From assembly GCA_021787595.1 (NCBI GenBank), contig JAJYLQ010000010.1, positions 1 to 64,000 on the forward strand: a stretch of DNA of 64,000 bases. Direction: 5' to 3'. The position numbers and the translations under genes are program-made. The stretch is from Chloroflexota bacterium. GTDB lineage: Bacteria; Chloroflexota; Anaerolineae; Anaerolineales; Villigracilaceae. How positions within the stretch are numbered: position 1 is the stretch's first letter; each line of letters opens with the position of its first letter. The notes under the pieces were generated by a model. It was not told the origin of the DNA and made no database searches. It saw nothing but the letters and a program-made list of their open reading frames with translations. Shown piece by piece: positions 1 through 9,521 of this stretch.

Positions 1-2031
1 CCCCATCATCTCGGAGTAGCTGCTGCCACCATAGATCACCCGCGTGGAGGTAATCACATTCGTGCCGTTGGTACTGCTCACCTGCTCCGGCCCGCTGTTC
101 ACCCCTGCATAGTTCGTTCGCAGACTATCCCCTTTGGCCAATGTATAACTTCCTACAGGATTTCCGCCAATATTGACGCTCACTAATGCACTGTTATCGC
201 TTATATGAAACTCCAGCGCGCCGCCGCCAACCTGTGTTTGAACATACGCTTTGTTCCTAAATTGTATGATCTCGATGTAGTAGGTGATTCCTGACGTTAA
301 ACTCACAGAAATTGCCGATTGACTGGTGGCGCCACTTGCATTATCGTTGCAGGCCACAGCCGTGAGCGAGCCGCGCGAACCGGTCCAGGCCGTCATGACG
401 GTATCATAGTTCGAGCCGAATGTATCCAACGTATACGTTTGCGTGACCGACGGAGTGAAGGAATACCATGCGCTGGCCAGACCATGGTCGGAGTTGCATG
501 GCGAGAGTGTCATGGGTGGATCATCCGGCGCAGTGGTAAACCCGGAGGTATCCTCGCTGTCGCCGTATGGAAGACTGCTGACAGCCTTGGGTGTGTTGAA
601 ATCATCATTGTCCAACTCGAAGGCGCCGATATCGCATACCGCCGTGCCGTCGCCATTGCCATCTTTTGGACGGGTATGCCCGCGCTGGTCCAAGGCAGCA
701 CAGGAGCTTCCTCCGCTGCCAGGAGTTGCAGGGTTCCCCGCGTCCACAGCAGGAGAATTCCATTGAAGGGCCATGGTCTGGGTGAAGCCGTCATTTTGCG
801 CCAGGGCAGATAACCCGGCGCTCTTACCGGTGATGTTATGAGTAGTTGTGCCGTTGAGAGTGCAGCCAGAAGTGGTTTGGACCAGGTTGTAATCCTGTGA
901 ATTGACGGTTCCGTTGCAATCATTGGGAGTGGATGTGCCGGACGAAGTATTGCCCGCAATAATGGTATTTTCCACATTTACAGTGCCTGAACCGCTGGCA
1001 ACAATTCCCCCGCTGCCCGATGGGCCGGAGATCTGGTTGCCTGCAATCGTGACGTTATTTATCGTTAGGGCACTGGCCGATTGGGCAAAATAAACTCCAA
1101 CGCCGCCTGCGCCGCTGGCTGCGCTGTTTCCGGTCACTGTAACATTCGTCATGGCAGCGGTTGACGCATTTGTGTCCGATTCTGCAAAGTAAGCGCCGCC
1201 CTCGGACCCGGAGGTTGTATTGTTTGCAATCAAAGAGTTCGTGATCGTCAGGGATGCATCCGAATATACTCCCCCCCCAGAGGATGAGGCGGAGTTGTTC
1301 GTAACGGCAATATTATCCAATGAAATCGGCTGAGCTGGCGAGCAGCCGCTGATCCCGCGCACCTCAAGGCCGCCCCCTCCGCCAGAGGCTGCCTGATTGT
1401 GATCAATCACTACATTTTGCAGCGACAGGCCCGCACAAAAATAATTATAGATCGCGCCGCCTTCGAACTGGGCGGTATTATAGGAGAGGGTGCTGTCGGT
1501 GATCGTCAACGCGCCAAAATTTCCAATGCCGCCCCCAAATCCATATTGGGTGGAGTTCAAAGCCTGATTGTTGGTAACGATAACGTGATCCAGTGAGAGA
1601 GTCCCGCCGTTATAAACTCCTCCCCCATAACCGTCTGTGACCTTTCCCTGCGTGATGGTCAGGCCCGTGATGCTGGCGTTTGCGGTGTTCTGGACATAGA
1701 AGACGCGCACAGAGTCGCCTCCGCTGACAGAGAGCGAAGCGCTGCCTGGGCCGGTAATGGTCATACTGCTCGATAGACTCAGCGAACTGCCCAGCGTGAT
1801 CGTCCCGGTGACGCCCCCGGCGAAGACAATGAAATCGCCGCTATCCGCATTGGCCGCAATAATTGCATCGCGCAAGGAGCAAAGCAACGCAGTGCATGAT
1901 CCGTCATTCGAATCATTGGTTGTGGTGACAGTCCATGTAGCTGCGGCATGAACCGGAGTGGCTGGCTGGATCGCCAACATGCTAATGATGAAGACTATCA
2001 AAACGAAAAGATTCAAAAGGCGGGATCGCAT
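1..2031 (-). CDS. CSLREA / beta-helix surface protein, 3' part cut by window edge
   Basis: The reading frame is open from the ATG at 2031 to position 1, so only the first 677 codons are visible. An N-terminal signal peptide (hydrophobic LFVLIVFIISMLA, then a VHAA cleavage-like site) precedes a CSLRDA motif, the hallmark of CSLREA-type N-termini. Next come many TITxS/NNxAxxGGG repeats of a right-handed parallel beta-helix (roughly residues 60-390), and an LDQRG..RP box typical of choice-of-anchor Q proteins. The last visible part (TRVIYGGSSYSEMMG) resembles tails I associate with Anaerolineae exported proteins. It is probably a secreted or surface polysaccharide-binding or adhesive protein. 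No catalytic residues can be assigned. Confidence 0.85.
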   Translation of the reverse strand, partial: MRSRLLNLFVLIVFIISMLAIQPATPVHAAATWTVTTTNDSNDGSCTALLCSLRDAIIAANADSGDFIVFAGGVTGTITLGSSLSLSSSMTITGPGSASLSVSGGDSVRVFYVQNTANASITGLTITQGKVTDGYGGGVYNGGTLSLDHVIVTNNQALNSTQYGFGGGIGNFGALTITDSTLSYNTAQFEGGAIYNYFCAGLSLQNVVIDHNQAASGGGGGLEVRGISGCSPAQPISLDNIAVTNNSASSSGGGVYSDASLTITNSLIANNTTSGSEGGAYFAESDTNASTAAMTNVTVTGNSAASGAGGVGVYFAQSASALTINNVTIAGNQISGPSGSGGIVASGSGTVNVENTIIAGNTSSGTSTPNDCNGTVNSQDYNLVQTTSGCTLNGTTTHNITGKSAGLSALAQNDGFTQTMALQWNSPAVDAGNPATPGSGGSSCAALDQRGHTRPKDGNGDGTAVCDIGAFELDNDDFNTPKAVSSLPYGDSEDTSGFTTAPDDPPMTLSPCNSDHGLASAWYSFTPSVTQTYTLDTFGSNYDTVMTAWTGSRGSLTAVACNDNASGATSQSAISVSLTSGITYYIEIIQFRNKAYVQTQVGGGALEFHISDNSALVSVNIGGNPVGSYTLAKGDSLRTNYAGVNSGPEQVSSTNGTNVITSTRVIYGGSSYSEMMG

Positions 2032-2971
2032 ACGGCCCTCCAGGGTCTATGGGTTCGAAGCGGGAACGATTTTACTATTGCGCTTTTTGAATTGGATGCC
2101 CCCCAAGTCCTGCCGGGTTGATGATTTGCTGATCTTCTGTGGATACTCATTGCGTTTTTTGCCAACATCCATAAACTAACGGCCAAGCCATTCCAATAAA
2201 AGCATTTTCCATCGCAGCGCGCGGAATTATAAGAGATAAATGGCCTGTGCTGCCTTACGTTTTCGTTATTGAATCGCCCCGCGCAGCCATCCGCCATCAC
2301 GCTCCCGAAAGGCGCAGCGCGGAATTCGTTCCGCAGCCGAAGGCGATCTGGTCATTACCCATATCTTTACTTGAGGCTCCAACCGCCGTCTCGAAGGCCC
2401 GCGCAGCGGGACCGGCTGCGTTCTTTCGGTGTCCTCGGCGGCGTTTTGCAGGAAGATCTTGCGCCGCCCGCGAAGGACGGCGCAGCGAGCAACTTTGCGC
2501 TGTAATACGAACCATCGAACAGGCAGCAATAGTTTCTGTAAAATTGAATAGAAGGTGGGTCAAGTGTTATCCTTGCGGTGTCGGGACGAAAGGAGAACAA
2601 CATGCCTATCGCGAAGATTTTATACTATACTGAACACGGGCACAAATTGCGCTATTTCCCAACGGGATTCGGCGGGGGATGAATCCCCGCCTTAGCACAG
2701 GAAAGTGGCACCAGTCCGAAGGCGTCGCCGTGGCGCCATGGCGACAACTTTCACGAACTGCCTGCGCCAGTGCCGCAGGCACAGGTGAGCAGGCGGCTTC
2801 GCGAAGCACCTTAAGGTTAGCCCCGCGATTCGGGCGGAAGAAAACCGCAATTTATGGCCGTGCCAAGTATACCTTCCGCGTTGGTGGATGCGCTCCATCA
2901 ACAAGGCATGAGTCTTATTTCCTATTGCATCGCTGAAGCTCGAAGGATAGGATAGTCTGCGAGGAGCAAGA
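2032..2971. other. intergenic region with palindromic repeats, no convincing gene
   Basis: Short open frames exist on both strands, but they overlap each other, lack ribosome sites and have no recognisable protein sequence. The stretch holds GC-rich palindromes, including one copy of a dispersed repeat (2713-2750). It ends with the ribosome site of the SH3 lipoprotein gene. I see no RNA gene here. Confidence 0.6.
2713..2750. repeat. dispersed GC-rich palindromic repeat, copy 1
   Basis: The core AGTCCGAAGGCGTCGCCGTG followed by GCGCCATGGCGACAA recurs with small changes near 5542-5572 and 20641-20678. Each copy contains a GTCGCC/GGCGAC stem and lies between genes. It resembles a REP-like intergenic family rather than a coding remnant. 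Confidence 0.7.
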
Positions 2972-3727
2972 ATGAAATCACACAGACTGTTTTTATCGTT
3001 ACTCGCCGCGGCACTTATCGCTGCCTGCAGCTTTCCGCTATTCGCCCAGGTCACGCTTACACAGGCGACTCCCACAAACGTTGCAGCCGATGAGACGGCA
3101 TCCGCGACAGCGCTTTCCACTTTCTTTCCAACGTCCACTTCCATTCCGCCAAACGCCACAATCCCTGCGACGCCGGGCGTTCCGCAAGTCACGCCCAATG
3201 CAACGGCGGTCAACTGCCGGTCCGGACCGGGAACGGCTTACAGCGTGGATGATGTCATCAACGTCGGGCAGGCTGCCCAAATCCAGGGCCGAAGCGCAGA
3301 CGGGGCGTGGTGGTACGTCCAGGATCCAAATAATCCCGGCATTCTGTGCTGGGTCGCGGCCAGCGTGGTCACGGCAGCAGGGAACTTATCGGGCATTGCC
3401 ATCCTCACGCCGCCGGCCGGCATCGTGACAAGCGTAACCGTCAACGCATCTGTGCCTTCCACGGTTTATTGCGGCGGGCCGAATGCGGTCATGTTCAGCG
3501 GGACGATCACGGCCAACGGGCCAACCAAAGTTCGACTCCAATGGGAAATACGCGGCGATAAATCCAACACCACCCCGCCCCAAACGATCAACTTCAAAGC
3601 GGCAGGGACCAAATCCGCGCCCGATCCCGGCGCTTATTCGACCGACTGCGGGCATTATGCGATCACACTGCACGTGATCAGTCCGAATGACATTTCGGCC
3701 ACAAAGAAATTCTCAGTGGAACCTTGA
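2972..3727 (+). CDS. SH3b-domain lipoprotein
   Basis: 251 residues. The N-terminus is a lipoprotein signal with a LIAAC lipobox at about residues 16-20, so the protein is probably anchored outside the membrane. A Thr/Pro/Ala-rich linker follows. An SH3b-type domain lies at about residues 73-135 (NCRSGPGTAYSVDDVI, then WWYVQ and CWVAASVV), a fold that usually binds peptidoglycan or extracellular ligands. The C-terminal 100 residues look beta-rich (Ig-like) and end in KKFSVEP. A purine-rich GAGGAGCAAGA site stands just before the ATG. It appears to be a single-gene unit. Its exact ligand is unknown. Confidence 0.8.
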   Translation: MKSHRLFLSLLAAALIAACSFPLFAQVTLTQATPTNVAADETASATALSTFFPTSTSIPPNATIPATPGVPQVTPNATAVNCRSGPGTAYSVDDVINVGQAAQIQGRSADGAWWYVQDPNNPGILCWVAASVVTAAGNLSGIAILTPPAGIVTSVTVNASVPSTVYCGGPNAVMFSGTITANGPTKVRLQWEIRGDKSNTTPPQTINFKAAGTKSAPDPGAYSTDCGHYAITLHVISPNDISATKKFSVEP

Positions 3728-3932
3728 AACGATTAAACACAAAGCATCTATAAATTCCATCCATCCCCCAGGATAAAAACAAGGGGCAGACAAGTGCGTC
3801 GCACCTTTCCAAACGGGATTCTTCTTCAGGGTAGATCCCGGCCACTTAACGAGATTAGCATGGGGCCAGGTGCGACGCACTCTCGCCCGCTTCAAAGTTT
3901 ATTTTCATCAGTACTGCATTCGTACCGGAGGT

Positions 3933-5267
3933 TTATGGATGCAGGCTCATCATCAGGTCGCGGCTCGGGCGCAGGACGAAAAGCGGCTGCGGCAGGACCT
4001 CCATGCCGGGGATCAGATGCAACTCGAAATGCTGGAGGATGCAGGCCAGGATCAGGGCGGCCTCCATCAATCCAAAGTTGTTGCCGATGCACTGACGCGG
4101 CCCGGCGCCAAAGGGAACATAGGCGAACTTATTCCGCCCCCTCAGGTTCTGTGGTGAAAAGCGCCCGGGATCGAAGACCTCGGGTTGGTCCCAGAATGCG
4201 GGATGGCGATGCAGGGCGTACGTGCAAATGGCAATGATCGTATTCGGGGCCACGTAATAACCGCCGATCTCGTCCTCGCCGATGGCGCGGCGTCCCAGCG
4301 TCCAGGCCGGCGGAAAGAGGCGCAGGCTTTCATCCAAAACCATTTGGGTGTAAGGCAGGCGGTCGAGGTCAGCATAACGAGGCGGGCGCCCGTTCAAAGT
4401 CCCGCGGACCTCGCGGCGAAGGCGGGCGAGGGCCTCCAGGTTTTGCGAGAGCAAATACCAGGTCCACGTGAGGGCGCTGGCGGTCGTTTCGTATCCCGCA
4501 AGGATCAACGTCATGATTTGATTGCGTAATTGCTGGTCGTCCATGCCGGCGCCGGTTTGATCGTCGCGGGCAAGGATCATCGAGCTCAGCAGATCGCCGC
4601 CGTCCTTGAAATCCTGCTTGCGCTGACGAATGATGCGTTCCACAACCGCGCTCAATTCAGCCGCCGACTGGATGAGGCGCGGATGGCTGGGCTTTTCGAG
4701 GTAGCTGGCAGCGCGGTTGACGATCTCGCCCACTTCCCGGACTTCATCGCCGAGATCCACGCCGAACAGGGCGCGCGTCGTGACGGTCATCGTCAGCGCA
4801 GCCATTTCGCGGGCGACATCCACCGGTTGATCCTCCGCGTAGAATCGCTCCCAGCGCTCGAGCGTGGATTGGGCCGCCTCGACGATCATCCCGTCCAGTT
4901 TTTCGAGGCGGGTGTGATGAAAGGCCGGCTGCATCATGCGCCGCTGTTTGCGCCACGTCTCGCCTTCGGAGGTGAGCAATCCTTCCCCGACAACTTTATT
5001 GAACATCTGATTCGAGGATGTGCCTTTGGTGTAATTGCGGTTATTGTCCACCAAAACATGGCGCACGAAATCGGGATGGTTGATCAGATAGGCCGTATCG
5101 GGCGCGGGGCGATAGCAGACGATATCGCCATAGTCGGAAGCAATACTCATGAAAAATTTCAGGGGATCGCGCACCAACCCGCGGATGCTGCTGCTGGCCG
5201 GCGCGGGAGGCAGCCTTCGATGGGTAGATATGTGATCCGGCTGGGAAACGCTCTGGGGAAAATCCAT
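3933..5267 (-). CDS. cytochrome P450
   Basis: 444 residues, a normal length for a bacterial P450. The I-helix oxygen-activation motif AGYETTA, the K-helix ExxR (ESLRLFPP) and the haem-ligand loop FGAGPRQCIG with its invariant Cys (about residue 395) are all present. It should be a soluble haem monooxygenase that needs external electron donors; no ferredoxin or reductase gene is adjacent, so the partners must be elsewhere. The sequence style resembles the CYP102/CYP4-like group that hydroxylates fatty acids or alkanes, but the substrate cannot be read from sequence. AGAGGAG precedes the ATG at 5267. It appears monocistronic. Confidence 0.93.
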   Translation of the reverse strand: MDFPQSVSQPDHISTHRRLPPAPASSSIRGLVRDPLKFFMSIASDYGDIVCYRPAPDTAYLINHPDFVRHVLVDNNRNYTKGTSSNQMFNKVVGEGLLTSEGETWRKQRRMMQPAFHHTRLEKLDGMIVEAAQSTLERWERFYAEDQPVDVAREMAALTMTVTTRALFGVDLGDEVREVGEIVNRAASYLEKPSHPRLIQSAAELSAVVERIIRQRKQDFKDGGDLLSSMILARDDQTGAGMDDQQLRNQIMTLILAGYETTASALTWTWYLLSQNLEALARLRREVRGTLNGRPPRYADLDRLPYTQMVLDESLRLFPPAWTLGRRAIGEDEIGGYYVAPNTIIAICTYALHRHPAFWDQPEVFDPGRFSPQNLRGRNKFAYVPFGAGPRQCIGNNFGLMEAALILACILQHFELHLIPGMEVLPQPLFVLRPSRDLMMSLHP

Positions 5268-5541
5268 GCAGCTCCTCTATAACCATAAGCGCGTAACGAA
5301 TAAGAATTGCCCGATTATATGGGGAAAGAGGATGGCAGGCAAGCTGCAGCAGAATTGCATCGAGCCGCATTTTCCCTTTCTCATGTTTGGGATGGTTTCC
5401 CTCCTGGGAACCGTTTTATTTTTTGGCTCTTTGGGAATCGCCGTGATTAAGAACTTTCGTACACGGATGCTTCGATGGCGCCCATGGCGCCACTCAGCAC
5501 AAGTTGCACAGATAATAACCACCAGCGCCACTCGTTACGCC

Positions 5542-5572
5542 AGTCCGAAGGGCGTCGCCGTGGCGACAACTT
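5542..5572. repeat. dispersed GC-rich palindromic repeat, copy 2
   Basis: Matches the copy at 2713-2750 (AGTCCGAAGG, GCGTCGCCGTGGCGACAAC) but lacks the central GCGCCAT segment, so the stem is shorter. Confidence 0.65.
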
Positions 5573-5814
5573 CATAGAGAGCCGGCTTTCCATAAGGAAA
5601 CGCGGGGGCTTTTATACCTCCGCGTTTCCATCTGCCTGGAACATTCGAAACCGCCAAAGACTGCCCGCCCCCCGAAAAGCCCGGGGAGTTGATGATTGGA
5701 CCCTGGCCAAGCTGCCATTGATCGGGTCCAAGTTCATCGGGGCAGCCGGCACAGGGATCAAGGCATATACCGGACTCGGCCAGACCCCATGGCTTTTTCA
5801 AGAACGGAAATTGT

Positions 5815-5930
5815 CTTTGCGAGGAGTGGCGCCTTTGGCGCCACGACGAAGCAATCTCCGGTTTTCAGCGATTGGTCCGTTTAGCGGGGATTGCTTCGGC
5901 AAAAACCGCCTCGCAATGACATCTTATGGA
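5815..5930. repeat. long intergenic palindrome (GAAGCAATC type)
   Basis: Arms GACGAAGCAATC and GATTGCTTCGG face each other, with an outer GCGAGG/CCTCGC pair and an inner GTGGCGCC/GGCGCCAC-like palindrome. The layout (GCGAGG...GAAGCAATC...GATTGCTTC...CGCAATGAC) is shared with the element at 6369-6497, so both belong to one family of non-coding repeats. Confidence 0.6.
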
Positions 5931-6368
5931 TTTGTCAAGCTTTCTTGAGAAAACCATAGGCCAGACCCTGCCCTTTTCCCTTTGGATCAATCTGCAAATA
6001 TGATCAAATCGCACTCGACTTGAATCGGGTATTGCGTTTTCCGATCATTTGACATGGCAAGCCTCCTTGGAAAAATATGGCTCTCCGGGAAATGCCGTGA
6101 TCAAAATCTTTTGGACAGGATTTTCCAAATTCTTTCGGTGCGAACTCGTGACACACGTGTCATCCGCGTGAGAATCACGGCAGATCCCATCGAACCGAAA
6201 ATATCACTACTGCATGACGAAGCAGCGCTGGAACAGTTACAGATTTCCCGCTCGATGAATCCACGTTAATGCAAGGCACAAAAGACTGCGCTGCAAAAAG
6301 GTCCCGTCCGCGAAGGACAGGAAAGACGCCAGGTTTTTTGGAAACCTGCTTTTCAAATCGGATCCGCC

Positions 6369-6497
6369 TGTCATCCTGAGTGGCGCCAAGTCGAAGGTCC
6401 CGCACACGCGGGGCGCCACGAAGAATCTCAAATTTTGATGGAAAACTGGCTTGAAAAGCGAGATTCTTCGCTCTCTCCGGTCGCTCAGAATGACAGG
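6369..6497. repeat. long intergenic palindrome (GAAGAATCTC type)
   Basis: Inverted arms ATCCTGAG...GAAGAATCTC and GAGATTCTTCG...CTCAGAATGAC enclose about 30 bp. Same layout as 5815-5930 with different arm sequence. Confidence 0.6.
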
Positions 6498-6525
6498 AGC
6501 GAACTTGTTCATGACTTTTAAATAA

Positions 6526-6658
6526 CTGATGTTACGCAATCCAATCATTTTTTCATCTTATACACCCTCACCCCGGCCCTCTCCCGCGGGGAGAGGGGAC
6601 TCCCTTCCCCTTTCGGGGGAAGGGTCGGGGGATGAGGGAGAAGTTTGCGTAACATCAG
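6526..6658. mobile_element. 133-bp MITE-like element with TSD
   Basis: Perfect 14-bp terminal inverted repeats CTGATGTTACGCAA (6526-6539) and TTGCGTAACATCAG (6645-6658) are flanked by the 8-bp direct repeat TTAAATAA (6518-6525 and 6659-6666). The interior holds GC-rich hairpins (CCCTCTCCCGCGGGGAGAGGG and CCCCTTTCGGGGG type) and no ORF. This is the pattern of a non-autonomous transposon moved by a transposase encoded elsewhere; no matching IS lies in the window. Confidence 0.7.
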
Positions 6659-6675
6659 TTAAATAAAACAGTTCC

Positions 6676-7215
6676 TCAGGGCTTTTTGTGTGGAGGGCCT
6701 TTCGTCGGGGGATTTTTGGTTTGACCCAGATGCAGGCCCGGGTTGGTCGAATCTGGCTGCGGTGTTTCTCCCGGTTGGGGAGTTGGCTCTTCCGTAACGC
6801 CCATGGTCGGTGTCGGAGTGCCGGTCCATGGAACAGTCGGCTCGGTCGAGATCGAAAAACCAGTTGGAAGGGCCCGATGCGCCGCCGCTGGCGTGCCTGG
6901 AAATAACAGATGCTTCAAATAAACGCGGTTGTTATAGGCGGCCACACCCAAATAAGCAGTCAGGGCGGCAAGCACAGCCACTTCAAGGGCGATGACGAGT
7001 TTATGCACCGGCGTCAGGGCACTTAATGGCGCCCGAACATGACCTGTTGTCCCGCTGCCCGCCAGGCCCCCGCTCAATAACGCGGCGATGCCGGCCATGA
7101 AGCCCGCGCGGCGCTTTGAAAGCATATCCGGCGGATAATTCGCTTCGGTATCCTTCAAGCGCGACAGCAGGTTGAGGACATCCTTATCGTTCAAATTTCT
7201 CTTTGATCCGGCCAT
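6676..7215 (-). CDS. membrane protein, probable partner of the ECF sigma factor
   Basis: 179 residues. A cytoplasmic N-terminus (NLNDKDVLNLLSRLKDTE) is followed by two hydrophobic segments (about residues 40-58 and 69-92) and a Pro/Thr-rich C-terminal tail that would lie outside. The ATG is 2 bp after the stop of the sigma-factor gene, so the two are co-translated. The layout is that of a membrane-bound anti-sigma factor, but no zinc-binding anti-sigma motif is visible, so the role rests on context. Confidence 0.65.
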   Translation of the reverse strand: MAGSKRNLNDKDVLNLLSRLKDTEANYPPDMLSKRRAGFMAGIAALLSGGLAGSGTTGHVRAPLSALTPVHKLVIALEVAVLAALTAYLGVAAYNNRVYLKHLLFPGTPAAAHRALPTGFSISTEPTVPWTGTPTPTMGVTEEPTPQPGETPQPDSTNPGLHLGQTKNPPTKGPPHKKP

Positions 7216-7217
7216 CG

Positions 7218-7769
7218 CTACCGACCTTCATCCAAACGCTGATTTAGAACCTGCCGAAGTTTGGCAACGGCCCGGGTTTGAATGACTTTGACATTATCAA
7301 CACTTTTTCCAAGTATGCTCGCCGTCTCCTGGGGATCGAAGCCTTCGATAAAACGCAGGATAATCACATTGCGCTGATCCTCGGTCAGATCGAGGTTGAT
7401 GGAAAAAGCGATCTCATCCAGCAGGGCCCGGTCTTCGACCTCTCCCACAAGGGAAAGACTGCCGTCTCGATGATCGAGGGCCATATCCAGCGGAACCACC
7501 TGCTGCATATCGCGCAAATTATCCACGATAACGTGATATGCGATCTGGTAAAGGTAAGAGCGCAGGTTGGTGTGCGGGCCCTTTCCATTGGCAAGCTGAT
7601 CCAGCAGGCGTGCAAAGACTTCTCCGACCACGTTATCCGCCTCGACTGGATCCTGGCACAGGCGCAGTGCATATCGGTAAATGGCCGGAGCATAGAGATC
7701 GAAAATGGCGGCGAGTGCTTTTTGGTCCAGTTTGCGCGCAGCCTTCAACAAGGCTGTTTCATCCGCCAT
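7218..7769 (-). CDS. ECF-type RNA polymerase sigma factor
   Basis: 183 residues. Sigma region 2 spans about residues 20-85 (LYAPAIYRYALRL, then EVFARLLDQL and RSYLYQIAYHVIVDN), and region 4 about residues 125-175 (LTEDQRNVIILRF, then a helix-turn-helix with ETASILGKSVDNVK). There is no region 1 or 3, as expected for the extracytoplasmic-function group. It is the first gene of a two-gene operon with a membrane protein that may hold it inactive. Target promoters cannot be seen here. Confidence 0.9.
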   Translation of the reverse strand: MADETALLKAARKLDQKALAAIFDLYAPAIYRYALRLCQDPVEADNVVGEVFARLLDQLANGKGPHTNLRSYLYQIAYHVIVDNLRDMQQVVPLDMALDHRDGSLSLVGEVEDRALLDEIAFSINLDLTEDQRNVIILRFIEGFDPQETASILGKSVDNVKVIQTRAVAKLRQVLNQRLDEGR

Positions 7770-8111
7770 TTATGCGCCCGCCCGTTTCTGAAGGCCTGCC
7801 AAAGTCATGACAGGGAAAATTGAAAATGGTTACAAACAAATTATTTTGTCCCATTCGAATCATAACCGCTTTTGAGTATCCGGGCAATCAACTCTTCCGC
7901 GTTCGGCTTTGCGGATCTTTTCTTTGCAGGAATGAAAGGGGCGTAACTATTCATCAGCTTTCCAGTCATGCTGATAGCCTGTTAAGAATATATACTATAT
8001 TTTGATTTTGCCAATTCTCAAAACTGCAATTTGTGACCGCTCGCTTTATGCCATTTTACTGTGGTTCGATTCTTATCGCATGCTTTCCATCCAGAATCCG
8101 GAGGTAGTCGC
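7770..8111. other. divergent intergenic region
   Basis: AT-rich DNA between the sigma-factor gene and the TadG-like gene. It probably holds both promoters. I see no ORF with a ribosome site and no RNA gene. Confidence 0.5.
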
Positions 8112-9407
8112 ATGATGTGCAAAAAATCGGAAAGAGGTCAGGCCTTGGTACTGATCGTGTTTGCGATCGTTGCCCTGGTCGGTTTGACCGGCCTTGCAAT
8201 TGACGGAGGGAATGCCTATTCGGACCGGCGTAATGCCCAGAATGCGGCGGATACGGCCGCGCTGGCCGCCGCGCTGTCGAAGGTGCGCGGCGCGGATCAA
8301 ACTGCATGGCAGGCGATCGGCGAACAACGCGCTAGCAGCAATGGCTATACCGATTCGAGCAACGGGGCTGTGGTCAGGATCTACGAATGCGATCAAAGCA
8401 ATGGCACAGACCAGCCAAGCTGCAACCTGCCGGCGACGGAAGATCCAACACAATATGTCAGCGCGGCGATCACCTCCAGCGTAAGGACCTACTTCGCGCA
8501 GGTGGTGGGCATCAGGCAAATGACGAATACGGTGCAGGCGGTTGCTCATGTTGTGCCTAGTGTGAATTCGCCCCTGTTCAACGGCGCTGGCATGTCGTCT
8601 CTTAACCTGCATGATTGTTCAGCTATTAATTTTCAGGGCGGAGCGGGTCTGACATTAAATGGCAGCGGCATCTTTGATAATTCCGATTGTAACAGCACAA
8701 CAAACGGGGCCTTCAATACGAATACAGGCTCGGGCACTATAGATGCACCGTGCCTCAGCGTAGTGGGCACCATTACCACGGGTACGAATACGAACTTGAA
8801 TGATGATGGATGTGAACCAACTACATCTCAACTTACCGATCCAACCTCTACGTACCCGCAACCGAACATTCCCTGCGATAACCTGCCAACTCCCACGCAA
8901 TATACCGACTCGTCCGGGAATAAACACATTACGCAGGGATATTATTCAGGAGCTTTCCCACCTGCCGGCGTAACAGTGATGGACTCCGGGACTTATTGCA
9001 TTGATGCAGGAAATCAGGGCTTCAAGCTTAGCGGCGGTCAAGTGCTGAACGGCGACAGTGTACTGATAAAGATGGTAAGCGGAGCAGTCAGTTGGAGTTC
9101 GGGAGCGGTCGATCTTTCTGGCCCACCCGTTGGTACTTATTATGGCGGGCTGCTTCTCTATGTTGATCCTTCCACGGATTGTAGTAAAGTCACCATCAAC
9201 GGCAATGGAAAGTCCACGTTTACCGGAACCATCCTCGCTCCCTGCTCGCTTATCAGCATCGAAGGTAGTGCGGGCGGCACTGGATATAACGACCAGTTTA
9301 TTGGTGACACAGTAAGCATTTCCGGGAGCAGCAATATCACCATCAATTATGATGCTGGTCAAAATTGGGAACCTCCAAAACCGCCCCAATTGCAGCTCAC
9401 CAAGTAA
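8112..9407 (+). CDS. TadG-like secreted protein (putative Flp pilus assembly type)
   Basis: 431 residues from the ATG at 8112, chosen because GGAGGTAG lies 7 bp upstream; a GTG 51 bases earlier has no such site. The N-terminus (SERGQALVLIVFAIVALVGL, then AIDGGNAYSDRRNAQNAADTA) is the classic TadE/TadG-like pilus-assembly head with one membrane segment. The rest is Ser/Thr/Asn/Gly-rich and beta-like, with paired cysteines. No other tad genes are nearby, so it may be a stand-alone surface protein. A strong terminator follows. Confidence 0.8.
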   Translation: MMCKKSERGQALVLIVFAIVALVGLTGLAIDGGNAYSDRRNAQNAADTAALAAALSKVRGADQTAWQAIGEQRASSNGYTDSSNGAVVRIYECDQSNGTDQPSCNLPATEDPTQYVSAAITSSVRTYFAQVVGIRQMTNTVQAVAHVVPSVNSPLFNGAGMSSLNLHDCSAINFQGGAGLTLNGSGIFDNSDCNSTTNGAFNTNTGSGTIDAPCLSVVGTITTGTNTNLNDDGCEPTTSQLTDPTSTYPQPNIPCDNLPTPTQYTDSSGNKHITQGYYSGAFPPAGVTVMDSGTYCIDAGNQGFKLSGGQVLNGDSVLIKMVSGAVSWSSGAVDLSGPPVGTYYGGLLLYVDPSTDCSKVTINGNGKSTFTGTILAPCSLISIEGSAGGTGYNDQFIGDTVSISGSSNITINYDAGQNWEPPKPPQLQLTK

Positions 9408-9433
9408 TTACCAGGACAATTGGTTCTCCGCGA

Positions 9434-9470
9434 AAAAGAGATGGATGATTCCAAATCCATCTCTTTTGGT
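9434..9470 (+). terminator. rho-independent terminator after the TadG-like gene
   Basis: A 13-bp perfect stem, AAAAGAGATGGAT and ATCCATCTCTTTT, with an 8-nt loop and flanking A/T runs, 26 bp after the stop codon. Confidence 0.85.
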
Positions 9471-9521
9471 TTCGTTCCCGCGGTACGAACGGCGCGAATC
9501 GATGCTTTATAATCGTTCTCG

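Larger units (their letters stand above)
5268..6675. other. 1.4-kb intergenic repeat region
   Basis: No open frame here has a ribosome site or recognisable product. The stretch is dominated by repeats: a copy of the GTCGCC repeat (5542-5572), a hairpin with 10-bp arms (5596-5629), two long palindromic elements (about 5815-5930 and 6369-6497), and an inverted-repeat element with a target-site duplication (6526-6658). Confidence 0.65.

Noticed and set aside
2247-2633. Overlapping short frames in the 2-kb intergenic region
   Set aside because: Six frames overlap, none has a good ribosome site or recognisable sequence, and the DNA is palindromic.
4530-5282. A 250-codon plus-strand frame opposite the P450 gene
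   Set aside because: The P450 has all signature motifs on the other strand; this frame lacks any motif or ribosome site.
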